Source: Streptomyces sp. NBC_01716 (GTDB taxonomy: Bacteria > Actinomycetota > Actinomycetes > Streptomycetales > Streptomycetaceae). From it: DNA of 64,000 bases. Position numbers and translations under genes: made by a program. The DNA lies in NCBI RefSeq assembly GCF_036248275.1, contig NZ_CP109181.1, positions 7,812,001 to 7,876,000 on the forward strand. Direction: 5' to 3'. The stretch's first letter is position 1. Each line of letters begins with the position of its first letter. A model generated the notes under the pieces. That model made no database searches, had not been told where the DNA came from, and saw nothing but the letters and a program-made list of their open reading frames with translations. Shown here piece after piece: positions 44,562-53,052 of the stretch.

Positions 44562-46405
44562 GCGGATTCCTCGATCTCTGCCAGTTGTTCGTGTGTCTTC
44601 AGCGGTGTCGGCACCTGCGCGTCCTCGCCGGACCCGGCCCCCGCCGCCGCGTCGGCCTCCTCGTCCGTCCGGCGTGTGACGACGCTCAGATAGCGCGGGT
44701 CGTCCCGCAGCAGTTCCCGGTGCGACCCCACGGCCGCGACCTTCCCGTCGTGGACGAACACCACGGTGTCCGCCTGGTCGAGCAGCAGCGGCGACGACGC
44801 GAACACGACGGTCGTACGGCCGCTCCGAAGCCGCCGTACACCCGCCGCGATCCGCGCCTCCGTATGCGAGTCGACGGCCGACGTGGGCTCGTCGAGGACG
44901 AGCACCTCGGGGTCGGCGACGAGCGAGCGGGCGAGCGCGAGCCGCTGGCGCTGCCCGCCGGAGAGCGACCGGCCGCGCTCGGTGATGCGTGAGCGCAGCG
45001 GATCGCCGCTGCCGTCCACCGACGCCTGGACCAGCGCGGCGAGCACGTCGTCGCACTGCGCGGCGTCCAGCGCGTCCCGGGGCTTCACGGCGTGGGACGC
45101 GGGCACGTCCAGCAGCTCCGTGAGTGTCCCGGACAGCAGCACCGGATCCTTGTCCTGTACGAGGACGGAAGCGCGCGCCGAGTCCAGCGGAAGGTCGTCG
45201 AGCGCCACCGGACCGAGCAGCACGGAAGCGCTCTTCTCCTCCTCGGTGGCGTGTCCGCCCAGCCGTTCGGCCAGTCGCCCGGCCGCGTCGGGATCGCCGC
45301 ACACGACGGCGGTCAGCTGTCCGGCCGGGGCGAGCATGCCGGTGGCCGGGTCGAAGAGGTCGCCGGTGGGCCGGGCGTCGTCCAGACCGCCGCGCTCGTC
45401 GTCGTAAGAGGTCCGCTCCAGCCGCAGCACACGGGCAGCGCGCTTCGCCGAGGGACGCGAGAAGGAGTACGCCATCGCGATCTCCTCGAAGTGCCTGAGC
45501 GGAAAGAGGAGAAGGGTGACCGCGCTGTAGACGGTGACCAGTTCGCCGACCGAGATCCGGCCGTCGCCCGCGAGGACCGCGCCGTACCAGACCACGGTGA
45601 TCAGCAGGATTCCCGGCAGGAAGACCTGGATGGAGGAGATCAGCGCCCACATGCGGGCGCTGCGGACGGCTGCCCCGCGGACCTCCTGGGAGGCTTCCCG
45701 GTAGCGCGTGAGGAACAGCTCCTCGCCGCCGATGCCGCGCAGCACCCGCAGCCCCGCCACGGTGTCTGCGGCCAGCTCGGTCGCCCGGCCCGCCTTCTCG
45801 CGCTGGATGTCGGCGCGCTGCGTGGCCCGGGGGAGCAGCGGCAGTACGGCCAGGGCGAGCACCGGCACCCCGATGGCCACGACCGCGCCGATCGACGGCA
45901 GATACAGCACGAGGCCGACGCACACCACGACGACCGCGATGGCGGCCGCCAGGAAGCGCGACAGCGCCTCGACGAACCAGCCGATCTTCTCGACGTCACC
46001 CGTCGAGACGGCGACCACCTCGCCGGCCGCGACCCGGCGGGTCAGCGCCGACCCCAGCTCCGCGGTCTTGCGGGCCAGCAGCTGCTGTACACGGGACGCG
46101 GCGGTGATCCAGTTGGTCACCGCCGCCCGGTGCAGCATCGTGTCGCCGAGAGTGATCGCGCACCCGAAGAGGGCGATGACCAGACCGGCCAGCGCGAGCC
46201 GCCCGCCCGAGCGGTCCACGACGGCCTGTACGGCGAGCCCGGCGCCCAGCGGCAGCCCCGCCACGCCCAGCTGGTGCAGCAGCCCCCAGGAGAGCGATTT
46301 GAGCTGGCCACGCAGCTGTCTGCGCCCGAGCCAGTACAGGAAGCGCGGTCCTGACCGGGCGTCGGGTCTCCCCGGATCGGAGTACGGAAGATCGCGAATC
46401 TGCAT
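44558..46405 (-). CDS. ABC exporter half-transporter A, Walker A lost
   Basis: 615 residues: membrane domain (~25-330; LSWGLLHQLGVAGLPLGAGL first helix) followed by an ATPase domain. The P-loop position reads CGDPDAAG (369-376), with no GKS/T, while the signature LSGGQRQRLAL (481) and Walker B VLVLDEPTS are intact; the switch His is replaced (FASSPLLLDQAD). It therefore cannot hydrolyse ATP alone and needs the downstream partner. ATG at 46405; a TTG at 46444 is possible but has no better ribosome binding site. It begins 72 nt after the GH109 gene on the same strand. Confidence 0.94.
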   Translation of the reverse strand: MQIRDLPYSDPGRPDARSGPRFLYWLGRRQLRGQLKSLSWGLLHQLGVAGLPLGAGLAVQAVVDRSGGRLALAGLVIALFGCAITLGDTMLHRAAVTNWITAASRVQQLLARKTAELGSALTRRVAAGEVVAVSTGDVEKIGWFVEALSRFLAAAIAVVVVCVGLVLYLPSIGAVVAIGVPVLALAVLPLLPRATQRADIQREKAGRATELAADTVAGLRVLRGIGGEELFLTRYREASQEVRGAAVRSARMWALISSIQVFLPGILLITVVWYGAVLAGDGRISVGELVTVYSAVTLLLFPLRHFEEIAMAYSFSRPSAKRAARVLRLERTSYDDERGGLDDARPTGDLFDPATGMLAPAGQLTAVVCGDPDAAGRLAERLGGHATEEEKSASVLLGPVALDDLPLDSARASVLVQDKDPVLLSGTLTELLDVPASHAVKPRDALDAAQCDDVLAALVQASVDGSGDPLRSRITERGRSLSGGQRQRLALARSLVADPEVLVLDEPTSAVDSHTEARIAAGVRRLRSGRTTVVFASSPLLLDQADTVVFVHDGKVAAVGSHRELLRDDPRYLSVVTRRTDEEADAAAGAGSGEDAQVPTPLKTHEQLAEIEESA

Positions 46406-46477
46406 GACGTCCCAGTGAGTCGTGGAGTGGCCCAAACCGTCCAAGGTTGTGCTTACGGCACGGTCCGGGGCAATCGA

Positions 46478-48004
46478 TTATTCGCTTCTCGGCCACGACT
46501 CCTCGGGAGGCTTCTCCGAATCCGTACCGGGGCGGGACTTCTTCCACTCGCCGCGGGTGAAGTCAGGAACCTGCTGCGGCCGGCCGCCCGCCTTGATGGA
46601 CGCGTGGCTGAGCGGCACGGGGGCGGTCCAGGTCGCCGCGTCGTAGACGTCGAAGTCGGGCACCAGACCGAGCCGGACGCACTGCATCAGCCTGAAGACC
46701 ATGATGTAGTCCATCCCGCCGTGCCCGCCCGGCGGATTCGCGTGCTCCTTCCACAGCCAGTGGTCCCACTCGGCGTACGCGCCGAAGTCGCCCCACTCGT
46801 CGTTCGCGTGATCCGGCTCGATGTGGATGCGCTCGGGGTAGTCCTCGAACACGCCCCTCGTGCCGCCGAGACTGTTGATACGGCTGTACGGGTGAGGCGT
46901 CGAGACGTCGTGCTCCAGCCGGACCACCCGGCCCTTGGCCGTCTGCACCAGACTGATCGTCCGGTCGCTGTTGACGTAACTCTCCTTCCAGCTGGCGTCG
47001 CCCGGCGGCATGTTCTCCTCGCGGTACTGGGCGAGGGAGAGCGCGGGCGTACCGATGCTGGTGATGCTGACGGCGCGGTCACCGCGGTTGATGTCCAGAT
47101 AGTTGGCGACGGGGCCGAAGCCGTGGTTCGGATAGAGGTCGCCGCGGAGCCTGGTGTGCCACAGCCGGCGCCAGGGGCCTTCGTAGTAGTCCGGGTCGAA
47201 CATCAGGCCGCGCAGGTCGTGGTTGTACGCGCCGGCGCCGTGCAGCAGATCGCCGAACAGGCCCGCGTGCGCCATCCGCAGGACGCGCATCTCGTTCTTG
47301 CCGTACACGCAGTTCTCCAGCTGCATGCAGTGGCGCCGGGTGCGCTCGGAGAGGTCGACCAGCTTCCACAGCTCGTCGAGCCGCATCGCGATCGGACACT
47401 CCACGCCGACGTGCTTGCCGGCCAGCATGGCGGTCCTGGCCATCTCGAAGTGGAAGTCCCACGGAGTGGCCACGTAGACGAAGTCGACGTCGCCGCGCGC
47501 GCAGAGCTGTTCGTAGTCGTGCTCGTCCTTCGTGTAGACGGCGGGCGCCGGCTGCCCGGCCTTGACGACCTTGGCGGCAGCGCCGAGCGCCTTGTCCCGC
47601 ACCGTGTCGCACAGGGCGACGACCTGGACGCCGGGCACCGCGAGGAACAGATCGATCATGCTGCCGCCGCGGTTGCCGAGGCCGATGATGCCGACGCGGA
47701 CCGTCGAGCGGCCTTCGAAGGGCACACCGGCCATCGTGCGGCCCTGGCGCTCGGGGACGGCGGATCCGTCGCCGTCGGGGGCGGCGGCCTGTGCGGCCGC
47801 TCCCGCTCCGGCCGCCGGCGTGGGCTCCGCGGCGGCGGTGCCGGTGCCCAGGGCGGTGAGTCCGAGGCCGGCGCCGGCGACGCCCGCCGTCGTCCTGAGA
47901 GCGGAACGGCGGCTCATCGAGCCGCCGTTGTCGTTGTCCATGTGGTCGTTCGCGTCGTTGTCCGCGTCGTTCTCGCCGGGGTTCTGCGGTGCTGCGTCGT
48001 TCAT
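46478..48004 (-). CDS. Tat-exported Gfo/Idh/MocA-fold glycosidase, GH109 type
   Basis: 508 residues. A hydrophilic Asn/Asp-rich start precedes a twin-arginine signal (SRRSALR at 31-37, then a Gly/Ala core). The mature part has an NAD-binding turn GIIGLGNRG at 105-113, VYVATPWDFHFEMA, MQLENCVYGKNEMRVLRM, AYNHDLRG, LYPNHGFGPVANYLDINRGDR and GGHGGMDYIMVFRL. These match GH109, which cleaves alpha-N-acetylgalactosamine by an NAD-dependent elimination mechanism; the NHGFGP block carries the catalytic His. Cofactor is bound before Tat export. The ATG at 48004 has GGAGG 5 nt upstream. The exact sugar is inferred. Confidence 0.9.
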   Translation of the reverse strand: MNDAAPQNPGENDADNDANDHMDNDNGGSMSRRSALRTTAGVAGAGLGLTALGTGTAAAEPTPAAGAGAAAQAAAPDGDGSAVPERQGRTMAGVPFEGRSTVRVGIIGLGNRGGSMIDLFLAVPGVQVVALCDTVRDKALGAAAKVVKAGQPAPAVYTKDEHDYEQLCARGDVDFVYVATPWDFHFEMARTAMLAGKHVGVECPIAMRLDELWKLVDLSERTRRHCMQLENCVYGKNEMRVLRMAHAGLFGDLLHGAGAYNHDLRGLMFDPDYYEGPWRRLWHTRLRGDLYPNHGFGPVANYLDINRGDRAVSITSIGTPALSLAQYREENMPPGDASWKESYVNSDRTISLVQTAKGRVVRLEHDVSTPHPYSRINSLGGTRGVFEDYPERIHIEPDHANDEWGDFGAYAEWDHWLWKEHANPPGGHGGMDYIMVFRLMQCVRLGLVPDFDVYDAATWTAPVPLSHASIKAGGRPQQVPDFTRGEWKKSRPGTDSEKPPEESWPRSE

Positions 48005-48128
48005 GAAGCCTCCAAAGGAGCTGACGTGCGCGGCGGAATTGAACCTCGGGGAGGACCTTGGTCGGTGGGGCTGGTGATGCGCAAGGGGACCAACAGCCAG
48101 GCCCGTCGGCCCCGTTCGGCGAACCGGC

Positions 48129-48584
48129 TCAGCAGCGCCGGTCCGGTACGCCGTCCACCGGCCCGCCCACCAGCGCGGACAACAGCACGCCGAGCGTGGC
48201 GCGCTGATCCGCCGTCAGCGGGGCCAGGATGTCCTCGGCGGCCTTCTTGCGCGCGTCGCGCAGCGCCCGCAGCACGCCGCGACCGGTGTCGGTGAGCTCG
48301 ATCCGGATCACCCGGCGGTTGGCCGGGTCCGGGGCGCGGCGGACGCAGCCGCTCGACTCCAGGCCGTCGACCAGGCTCGTCACGGCGCGGGGCACCACTT
48401 CCAGACGCTCGGCGAGATCCGCCATGCGCGGCGGACTGTCGTAAAAGGCGACCGTGCGCAGCAGACGGGACTGCGCGGGGGTGATCCCGATCGGCTCCAG
48501 ATGGCGCTTCTGGATGCGGTGGAGCCTGCGGGTCAGCCTCAGGAGCTGTTCGGCCAGCAGGCCGTCGGCGTCGGGGGTGCTCAT
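48129..48584 (-). CDS. MarR-family transcriptional regulator
   Basis: 151 residues with a MarR winged HTH: LEPIGITPAQSRLLRTVAF, then PRMADLAERLEVVPRAVTSL, VDGLESSGCVRRAPDPANRR and VIRIELTDTGR. The ATG at 48584 has no ribosome binding site but lies 6 nt after a TATTAT -10 box, so the transcript is probably leaderless. It is divergent from a single-chain ABC exporter, and an inverted repeat lies between, so it most likely represses that exporter and itself and releases on binding a toxic or phenolic compound. The ligand is inference. Confidence 0.93.
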   Translation of the reverse strand: MSTPDADGLLAEQLLRLTRRLHRIQKRHLEPIGITPAQSRLLRTVAFYDSPPRMADLAERLEVVPRAVTSLVDGLESSGCVRRAPDPANRRVIRIELTDTGRGVLRALRDARKKAAEDILAPLTADQRATLGVLLSALVGGPVDGVPDRRC

Positions 48585-48601
48585 GGCGGAATAATAACAG
48601 G

Positions 48602-48641
48602 ACCTAGTGCATTGTGAAGCTAGGTAACAGTGAGCTATGCT
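48602..48641 (+). promoter_or_regulatory. Divergent promoter and candidate MarR operator
   Basis: ACCTAG-N12-CTAGGT (48602-48625) is an exact inverted repeat in the 126-bp region between the MarR and exporter genes. On the plus strand TTGTGA (48612-48617), an 18-bp spacer and TATGCT (48636-48641) form a plausible exporter promoter whose -35 box lies inside the repeat, so binding would block it. Confidence 0.6.
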
Positions 48642-48710
48642 CTTCAAGCATTTCCTGTACTTCCTGAAACTCCCGTAACTCCTGAACTCCCGAATCCTTC
48701 GAAGGAGCCC

Positions 48711-50558
48711 ATGAAGTCCGAACTGTCGACCTGGAAGCCCTCGGCCCGCACCCTGGAGCCGGCGCAGCCCGAGCCGCCGGCCCAGCTGCGCCGCATCTTC
48801 CGGCTCTTCCGCCCCTACCGCGGCAGGCTCGCCGTCGTCGGCCTGCTCGTCGGTGCCTCGTCCCTCGTGGCCGTCGCCTCGCCCTTCATGCTGCGCGAGA
48901 TCCTCGACACCGCGATCCCGCAGGGCCGCACCGGGCTGCTCAGCCTGCTGGCCCTCGGCATGATCCTCACCGCCGTCCTCAGCAGTGTCTTCGGCGTCAT
49001 CCAGACCCTCATCTCCACGACGGTCGGCCAGCGCGTGATGCACGATCTGCGCACGGCCGTCTACGCGCAGCTGCAGCGCATGCCGCTCGCGTTCTTCACC
49101 CGCACCCGCACCGGCGAGGTCCAGTCCCGGATCGCCAACGACATCGGCGGCATGCAGGCGACGGTCACCTCCACCGCCACCTCGCTCGTCTCCAACCTCA
49201 CCGCCGTCATCGCCACCGTCGTCGCGATGCTCGCGCTGGACTGGCGGCTGACGGTCGTCTCGCTGCTCCTGCTGCCGGTGTTCGTATGGATCAGCCGTCT
49301 CGTCGGGCGTGAGCGCAAGAAGATCACCCTCCAGCGGCAGAAGCAGATGGCGACGATGGCCGCCACGGTCACCGAGTCGCTGTCCGTGAGCGGCATCCTC
49401 CTCGGCCGCACGATGGGTCGCGCCGACTCGCTCACCAAGTCCTTCGCCGAGGAGTCCGAGCAGCTCGTCGACCTCGAAGTGCGGTCGAACATGGCGGGGC
49501 GGTGGCGGATGTCCGTCATCGGCATCGTCATGGCCGCCATGCCGGCGGTCATCTACTGGGCGGCCGGTTTCGTCCTCCACTCCGGCGGCACCGGCGTCTC
49601 CATCGGCACGCTCGTCGCCTTCGTCTCCCTCCAGCAGGGCCTCTTCCGCCCGGCCGTGAGCCTGCTCGCCACCGGCGTGCAGATGCAGACGTCGCTCGCG
49701 CTCTTCCAGCGCATCTTCGAATATCTCGACCTGCCGGTGGACATCACCGAACCCGAGAAGCCGGTCCCGCTGGACAAGGTCCGGGGCGAAGTGCGCTTCG
49801 ACGGCGTCGACTTCAGTTACGACGAGAAAGACGGCAAGACCCTCCAGGGAGTCGACCTGACCGTTCCGGCGGGCGGCAGCCTCGCTGTCGTCGGCCCGAC
49901 CGGATCGGGCAAGTCGACCCTCAGCTATCTCGTGCCGCGTCTGTACGACGTGACGGGCGGCCGGGTCCTGCTCGACGGGGTCGACGTACGCGACCTGAGC
50001 TTCGCCACCCTTGCCCGCGCGGTGGGTGTCGTCTCGCAGGAGACGTATCTCTTCCACGCCTCGGTCGCCGACAACCTGCGCTTCGCGAAGCCGGACGCGA
50101 CGGACGAGGAGATCGAGACGGCGGCCAGGGCGGCGCAGATCCACGACCACATCGCCTCACTGCCCGACGGGTACGACACGCTGGTCGGCGAGCGCGGATA
50201 CCGGTTCTCCGGTGGCGAGAAACAGCGCCTCGCGATAGCCCGCACCATCCTGCGCGACCCGCCGGTCCTGGTGCTCGACGAGGCGACGAGCGCGCTCGAC
50301 ACCCGTACGGAACACGCGGTTCAGCAGGCCATCGACGCGCTCTCCGAGGGCCGTACGACCATCACCATCGCGCACAGGCTCTCCACGGTGCGGGACGCCG
50401 ACCAGATCGTCGTCCTCGACGCCGGGCGAATAGCCGAGCGCGGCACGCACGAGGAACTGATCGACCACGACGGCCGGTACGCGGCACTCGTCCGCAGGGA
50501 CGGCAGGCTGTCGACGGCGCAGGCGGCGTCCGAGAACGCGCGCGCCAGCGCGGCCTGA
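48711..50558 (+). CDS. ABC exporter (membrane and ATPase domains fused, homodimeric type)
   Basis: 615 residues. Membrane domain (~30-320, six helices beginning LAVVGLLVGASSLVAVASPF) then an ATPase domain with Walker A GPTGSGKST at 395-403, Q-loop VVSQETYLFH, signature FSGGEKQRLAI from 499, Walker B VLVLDEATSALD and switch AHRLST. All catalytic motifs are intact, so a homodimer should work. ATG at 48711 with GAAGGAG 5 nt upstream; a GTG at 48630 would add an unlikely leader. Divergent from a MarR gene, so multidrug or stress-compound export is the likely role. Confidence 0.95.
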   Translation: MKSELSTWKPSARTLEPAQPEPPAQLRRIFRLFRPYRGRLAVVGLLVGASSLVAVASPFMLREILDTAIPQGRTGLLSLLALGMILTAVLSSVFGVIQTLISTTVGQRVMHDLRTAVYAQLQRMPLAFFTRTRTGEVQSRIANDIGGMQATVTSTATSLVSNLTAVIATVVAMLALDWRLTVVSLLLLPVFVWISRLVGRERKKITLQRQKQMATMAATVTESLSVSGILLGRTMGRADSLTKSFAEESEQLVDLEVRSNMAGRWRMSVIGIVMAAMPAVIYWAAGFVLHSGGTGVSIGTLVAFVSLQQGLFRPAVSLLATGVQMQTSLALFQRIFEYLDLPVDITEPEKPVPLDKVRGEVRFDGVDFSYDEKDGKTLQGVDLTVPAGGSLAVVGPTGSGKSTLSYLVPRLYDVTGGRVLLDGVDVRDLSFATLARAVGVVSQETYLFHASVADNLRFAKPDATDEEIETAARAAQIHDHIASLPDGYDTLVGERGYRFSGGEKQRLAIARTILRDPPVLVLDEATSALDTRTEHAVQQAIDALSEGRTTITIAHRLSTVRDADQIVVLDAGRIAERGTHEELIDHDGRYAALVRRDGRLSTAQAASENARASAA

Positions 50559-50594
50559 CCGACCTGCGCGCTTTGTCCGGGTTAGCGTGCCCGC

Positions 50595-51446
50595 ATGACG
50601 AACGAGCCCCCACGCGCGGCATCCGGGCGGAGGCCCCGACTGACGCGCCGTGGCCGACTGGTCCTGATCACGGCGGCGGTGGTGGCCGTCGCGGTGGCCG
50701 TGCTCGTGCCGGTGCTGCTGACGACCGGGGAACCACCCGCCGAGGAGAAGAAGACGGTGTCGCTGCTCGTCCCGGAGGGACGACGGGCCACCGAGGTGTA
50801 CGCCTCCGTCGACAAGGTTCTCGGTGTCCCGTCCGGTACGGCCGCGAAGGCGGCGACCGGCGCGGGGCTCCAACTGCCCGGCGCCGCCCGCCGCAACCCG
50901 GAGGGATATCTCTTCCCGGCCACCTATCCGGTCGAGGCCGGAGCGACCCCGGCCGGCCTCCTCGGCTACATGGTCGACACGGCACAGGAGCGCTTCGGCG
51001 CCGAGCGCATCACCGAGGGCGCGCGGCGCAACGGCATGACGGTCTATCAGACGGTGACGATCGCCAGCATCGTGCAGGCCGAGGCCGACACGGCCGCCGA
51101 CATGGGCCGGGTGGCGCGCGTCGTACACAACCGACTGGCGCGGGACATGCCCCTCCAGATGGACTCGACCCTCAACTACGCCCTGAACCGCAGCACGTTG
51201 GACACCACGCACTCCGACACGAAGACCGAAAGTCCTTACAACACCTACGAGTTGAGAGGTCTGCCGCCCACGCCGATCGGCAATCCGGGGGAGATGGCGA
51301 TGAAGGCGGCGATCAGCCCGACACGGGGCGACTGGCTCTACTTCGTGACCGTGGCACCGGGGGACACCCGCTTCACCGCCGACTACGCGGAACACCGGAG
51401 CAACGTGGCGGAGTTCAACGCGAACAGAAGCTCCGCCACGCCGTAG
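50595..51446 (+). CDS. mltG: MltG/YceG-like endolytic murein transglycosylase
   Basis: 283 residues. A basic cytoplasmic tail, one membrane helix (LVLITAAVVAVAVAVLVPVLL, ~22-42), and an extracytoplasmic YceG domain with the typical blocks NPEGYLFPATYPV, TVTIASIVQAEADTAADMGRVARV, QMDSTLNYAL and SPYNTYELRGLPPTPIGNPG. The Glu in VQAEAD corresponds to the catalytic Glu of E. coli MltG, which cuts growing glycan strands. It is shorter than the main mltG-type proteins and lies outside the usual aroE/ruvX context, so this is probably a paralogue. ATG at 50595. Confidence 0.9.
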   Translation: MTNEPPRAASGRRPRLTRRGRLVLITAAVVAVAVAVLVPVLLTTGEPPAEEKKTVSLLVPEGRRATEVYASVDKVLGVPSGTAAKAATGAGLQLPGAARRNPEGYLFPATYPVEAGATPAGLLGYMVDTAQERFGAERITEGARRNGMTVYQTVTIASIVQAEADTAADMGRVARVVHNRLARDMPLQMDSTLNYALNRSTLDTTHSDTKTESPYNTYELRGLPPTPIGNPGEMAMKAAISPTRGDWLYFVTVAPGDTRFTADYAEHRSNVAEFNANRSSATP

Positions 51447-51455
51447 CCCGCCTGT

Positions 51456-52556
51456 TCAGACGAGGACGGGCTCGTGCTCCAGCAGCGCCCGGATGTCGCG
51501 TACGGCCGCACGCCCCGCACGATTGGCGCCGATCGTGGAGGCCGAAGGCCCGTACCCGACCAGATGGACCCGCTCGTCCCGTACCGCACGCGTGTCCTCG
51601 ACCCGGATACCGCCGCCCGGCTCCCGCAGTCCCAGCGGTGCCAGATGGTCGATCGCCGGACGGAAACCGGTGGCCCAGAGGATCACGTCCGCGTCGGCAT
51701 GCCGTCCGTCGTCCCAGACCACACCCGACGGGGTGATCCGGTCGAACATCGGCAGCCGGTCGAGCACACCCCGCTCGCGCGCCCGGCTGATCGCCTCGTT
51801 CACCGGCAGCCCGGTCACCGAGACCACACTCTGCGGCGGCAGCCCCGCCCGTACCCGCTCGTCCACCAGCGCGACGGCGGCCCGGCCCTGTTCCTCGCCG
51901 AACGGCCCCTCCCGGAAGACCGGCGGCCGGCGCGTGACCCATGTCGTCTCCGCGGCCACGTCCGCGATCTCCATCAAGTGCTGTGTCCCCGATGCCCCGC
52001 CCCCGACGACGACCACCCGCAGCCCGGCGAACGCGGCGGGCCCGGGGTAGCCGGACGTGTGCAGCTGGCGGCCACGGAAAGTCTCCTGCCCGGGGTAACG
52101 CGGCCAGAAGGGCCGGTCCCAGGTGCCCGTGGCATTGATCAGCGCCCGCGTCGACCAGACACCCTCCGACGTCTCGACCCGCAGCCGCCCGCCGTCGCCC
52201 GCACGTACGGCCGCCACATCCACCGGCCGCCGGACGCGCAGGCCGAAGCGGTCCTCGTACGCGGTGAAGTACTCACCGATCACCTCGGACGAAGGACGGC
52301 TCCCATCGGCGCCGGTCAGCTCCATGCCGGGCAGCGCGTGCATCCCGTGGATCTTCTCGTACGTGAGTGAGGGCCAGCGGAACTGCCAGGCGCCGCCGGG
52401 CCGAGGGGAGTGGTCGAGCGTGACGAAGTCCCGGTCGGGCACGAGCCCGGAGCGCCGCAGATGGTAGGCGCTGGACAGGCCGGCCTGCCCCGCGCCGATG
52501 ACCACGACGTCCACGTCCCGTATGTCCCGTGCCTCTGCCACCCCGGAATCGTTCAC
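51456..52556 (-). CDS. FAD/NAD(P)-binding flavoprotein monooxygenase-like protein
   Basis: 366 residues. FAD site VVVIGAGQAGLSSAYHL near the N-terminus, the PGGAWQFRWPSL loop typical of flavin monooxygenases, NADPH site VVVVGGGASGTQHL (~170), and the ATGFRP motif (LWATGFRPAID, ~300). It resembles flavin-containing monooxygenases and thioredoxin-reductase-like oxidases used on small molecules. The GTG at 52556 is the chosen start, without a strong ribosome binding site. It is convergent with mltG and divergent from YjbQ, 73 nt away. Substrate unknown. Confidence 0.9.
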   Translation of the reverse strand: MNDSGVAEARDIRDVDVVVIGAGQAGLSSAYHLRRSGLVPDRDFVTLDHSPRPGGAWQFRWPSLTYEKIHGMHALPGMELTGADGSRPSSEVIGEYFTAYEDRFGLRVRRPVDVAAVRAGDGGRLRVETSEGVWSTRALINATGTWDRPFWPRYPGQETFRGRQLHTSGYPGPAAFAGLRVVVVGGGASGTQHLMEIADVAAETTWVTRRPPVFREGPFGEEQGRAAVALVDERVRAGLPPQSVVSVTGLPVNEAISRARERGVLDRLPMFDRITPSGVVWDDGRHADADVILWATGFRPAIDHLAPLGLREPGGGIRVEDTRAVRDERVHLVGYGPSASTIGANRAGRAAVRDIRALLEHEPVLV

Positions 52557-52629
52557 GCTTCTGCCAACAGCCGGGGTTGCGCGGATCATCCCGCACGCAC
52601 ACCCGCCCGTGAGGCGGCAGGATGGAGCC

Positions 52630-53052
52630 ATGCCCGACGCCTTCACCACCAGGATCGTGAACGTCGCCACCGGCACCGACGAGACCGTGACGGACCTGAC
52701 GCACCTGTGCGAACGGTTCCTCCGCGAGACCGCCGCCGGCCGCGACGGCCTCCTGCATGTCTTCGTCCCGCACGCCACGGCCGGCGTGGCCCTCATCGAG
52801 ACGGGTGCGGGCAGCGACGACGACCTGCTCGCCGCGCTGCACACCCTGCTCCCGGCGGACAACCGCTGGCAGCACCGCCACGGCTCCCCGGGCCACGGCC
52901 GCGACCATGTCCTCCCGGCCCTGGTGCCGCCCCACGCGACGCTGCCGGTGCTCGCAGGCCGCCTGGAGCTGGGCACCTGGCAGTCGGTCTGTCTGGTCGA
53001 CACGAACACCGACAACCCGGACCGGAAGGTACGGCTGAGCTTCCTAGGCTGA
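52630..53052 (+). CDS. YjbQ/UPF0047-family protein
   Basis: 140 residues with the conserved UPF0047 blocks VFVPHATAGVALIETG, SPGHGRDHVLPALVPPHATL and LGTWQSVCLVDTNTDN. Members have weak thiamine-phosphate synthase activity in vitro; their true role is debated. ATG at 52630 with GGAG 5 nt upstream. Its last 9 bases overlap the end of the convergent TolB-like gene. Confidence 0.9.
   Translation: MPDAFTTRIVNVATGTDETVTDLTHLCERFLRETAAGRDGLLHVFVPHATAGVALIETGAGSDDDLLAALHTLLPADNRWQHRHGSPGHGRDHVLPALVPPHATLPVLAGRLELGTWQSVCLVDTNTDNPDRKVRLSFLG

Noticed and set aside
42771..45923. Single 1,050-codon minus-strand frame joining both ABC genes
   Set aside because: Only its last 596 codons are the real half-transporter B; the upstream part is a wrong frame through half A, and an ATGA overlap gives the true start.
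45092..46354. A 420-codon plus-strand frame opposite ABC exporter half A
   Set aside because: Antisense of a clear ABC transporter; composition is His/Arg/Gly-rich with no membrane helices or motifs.
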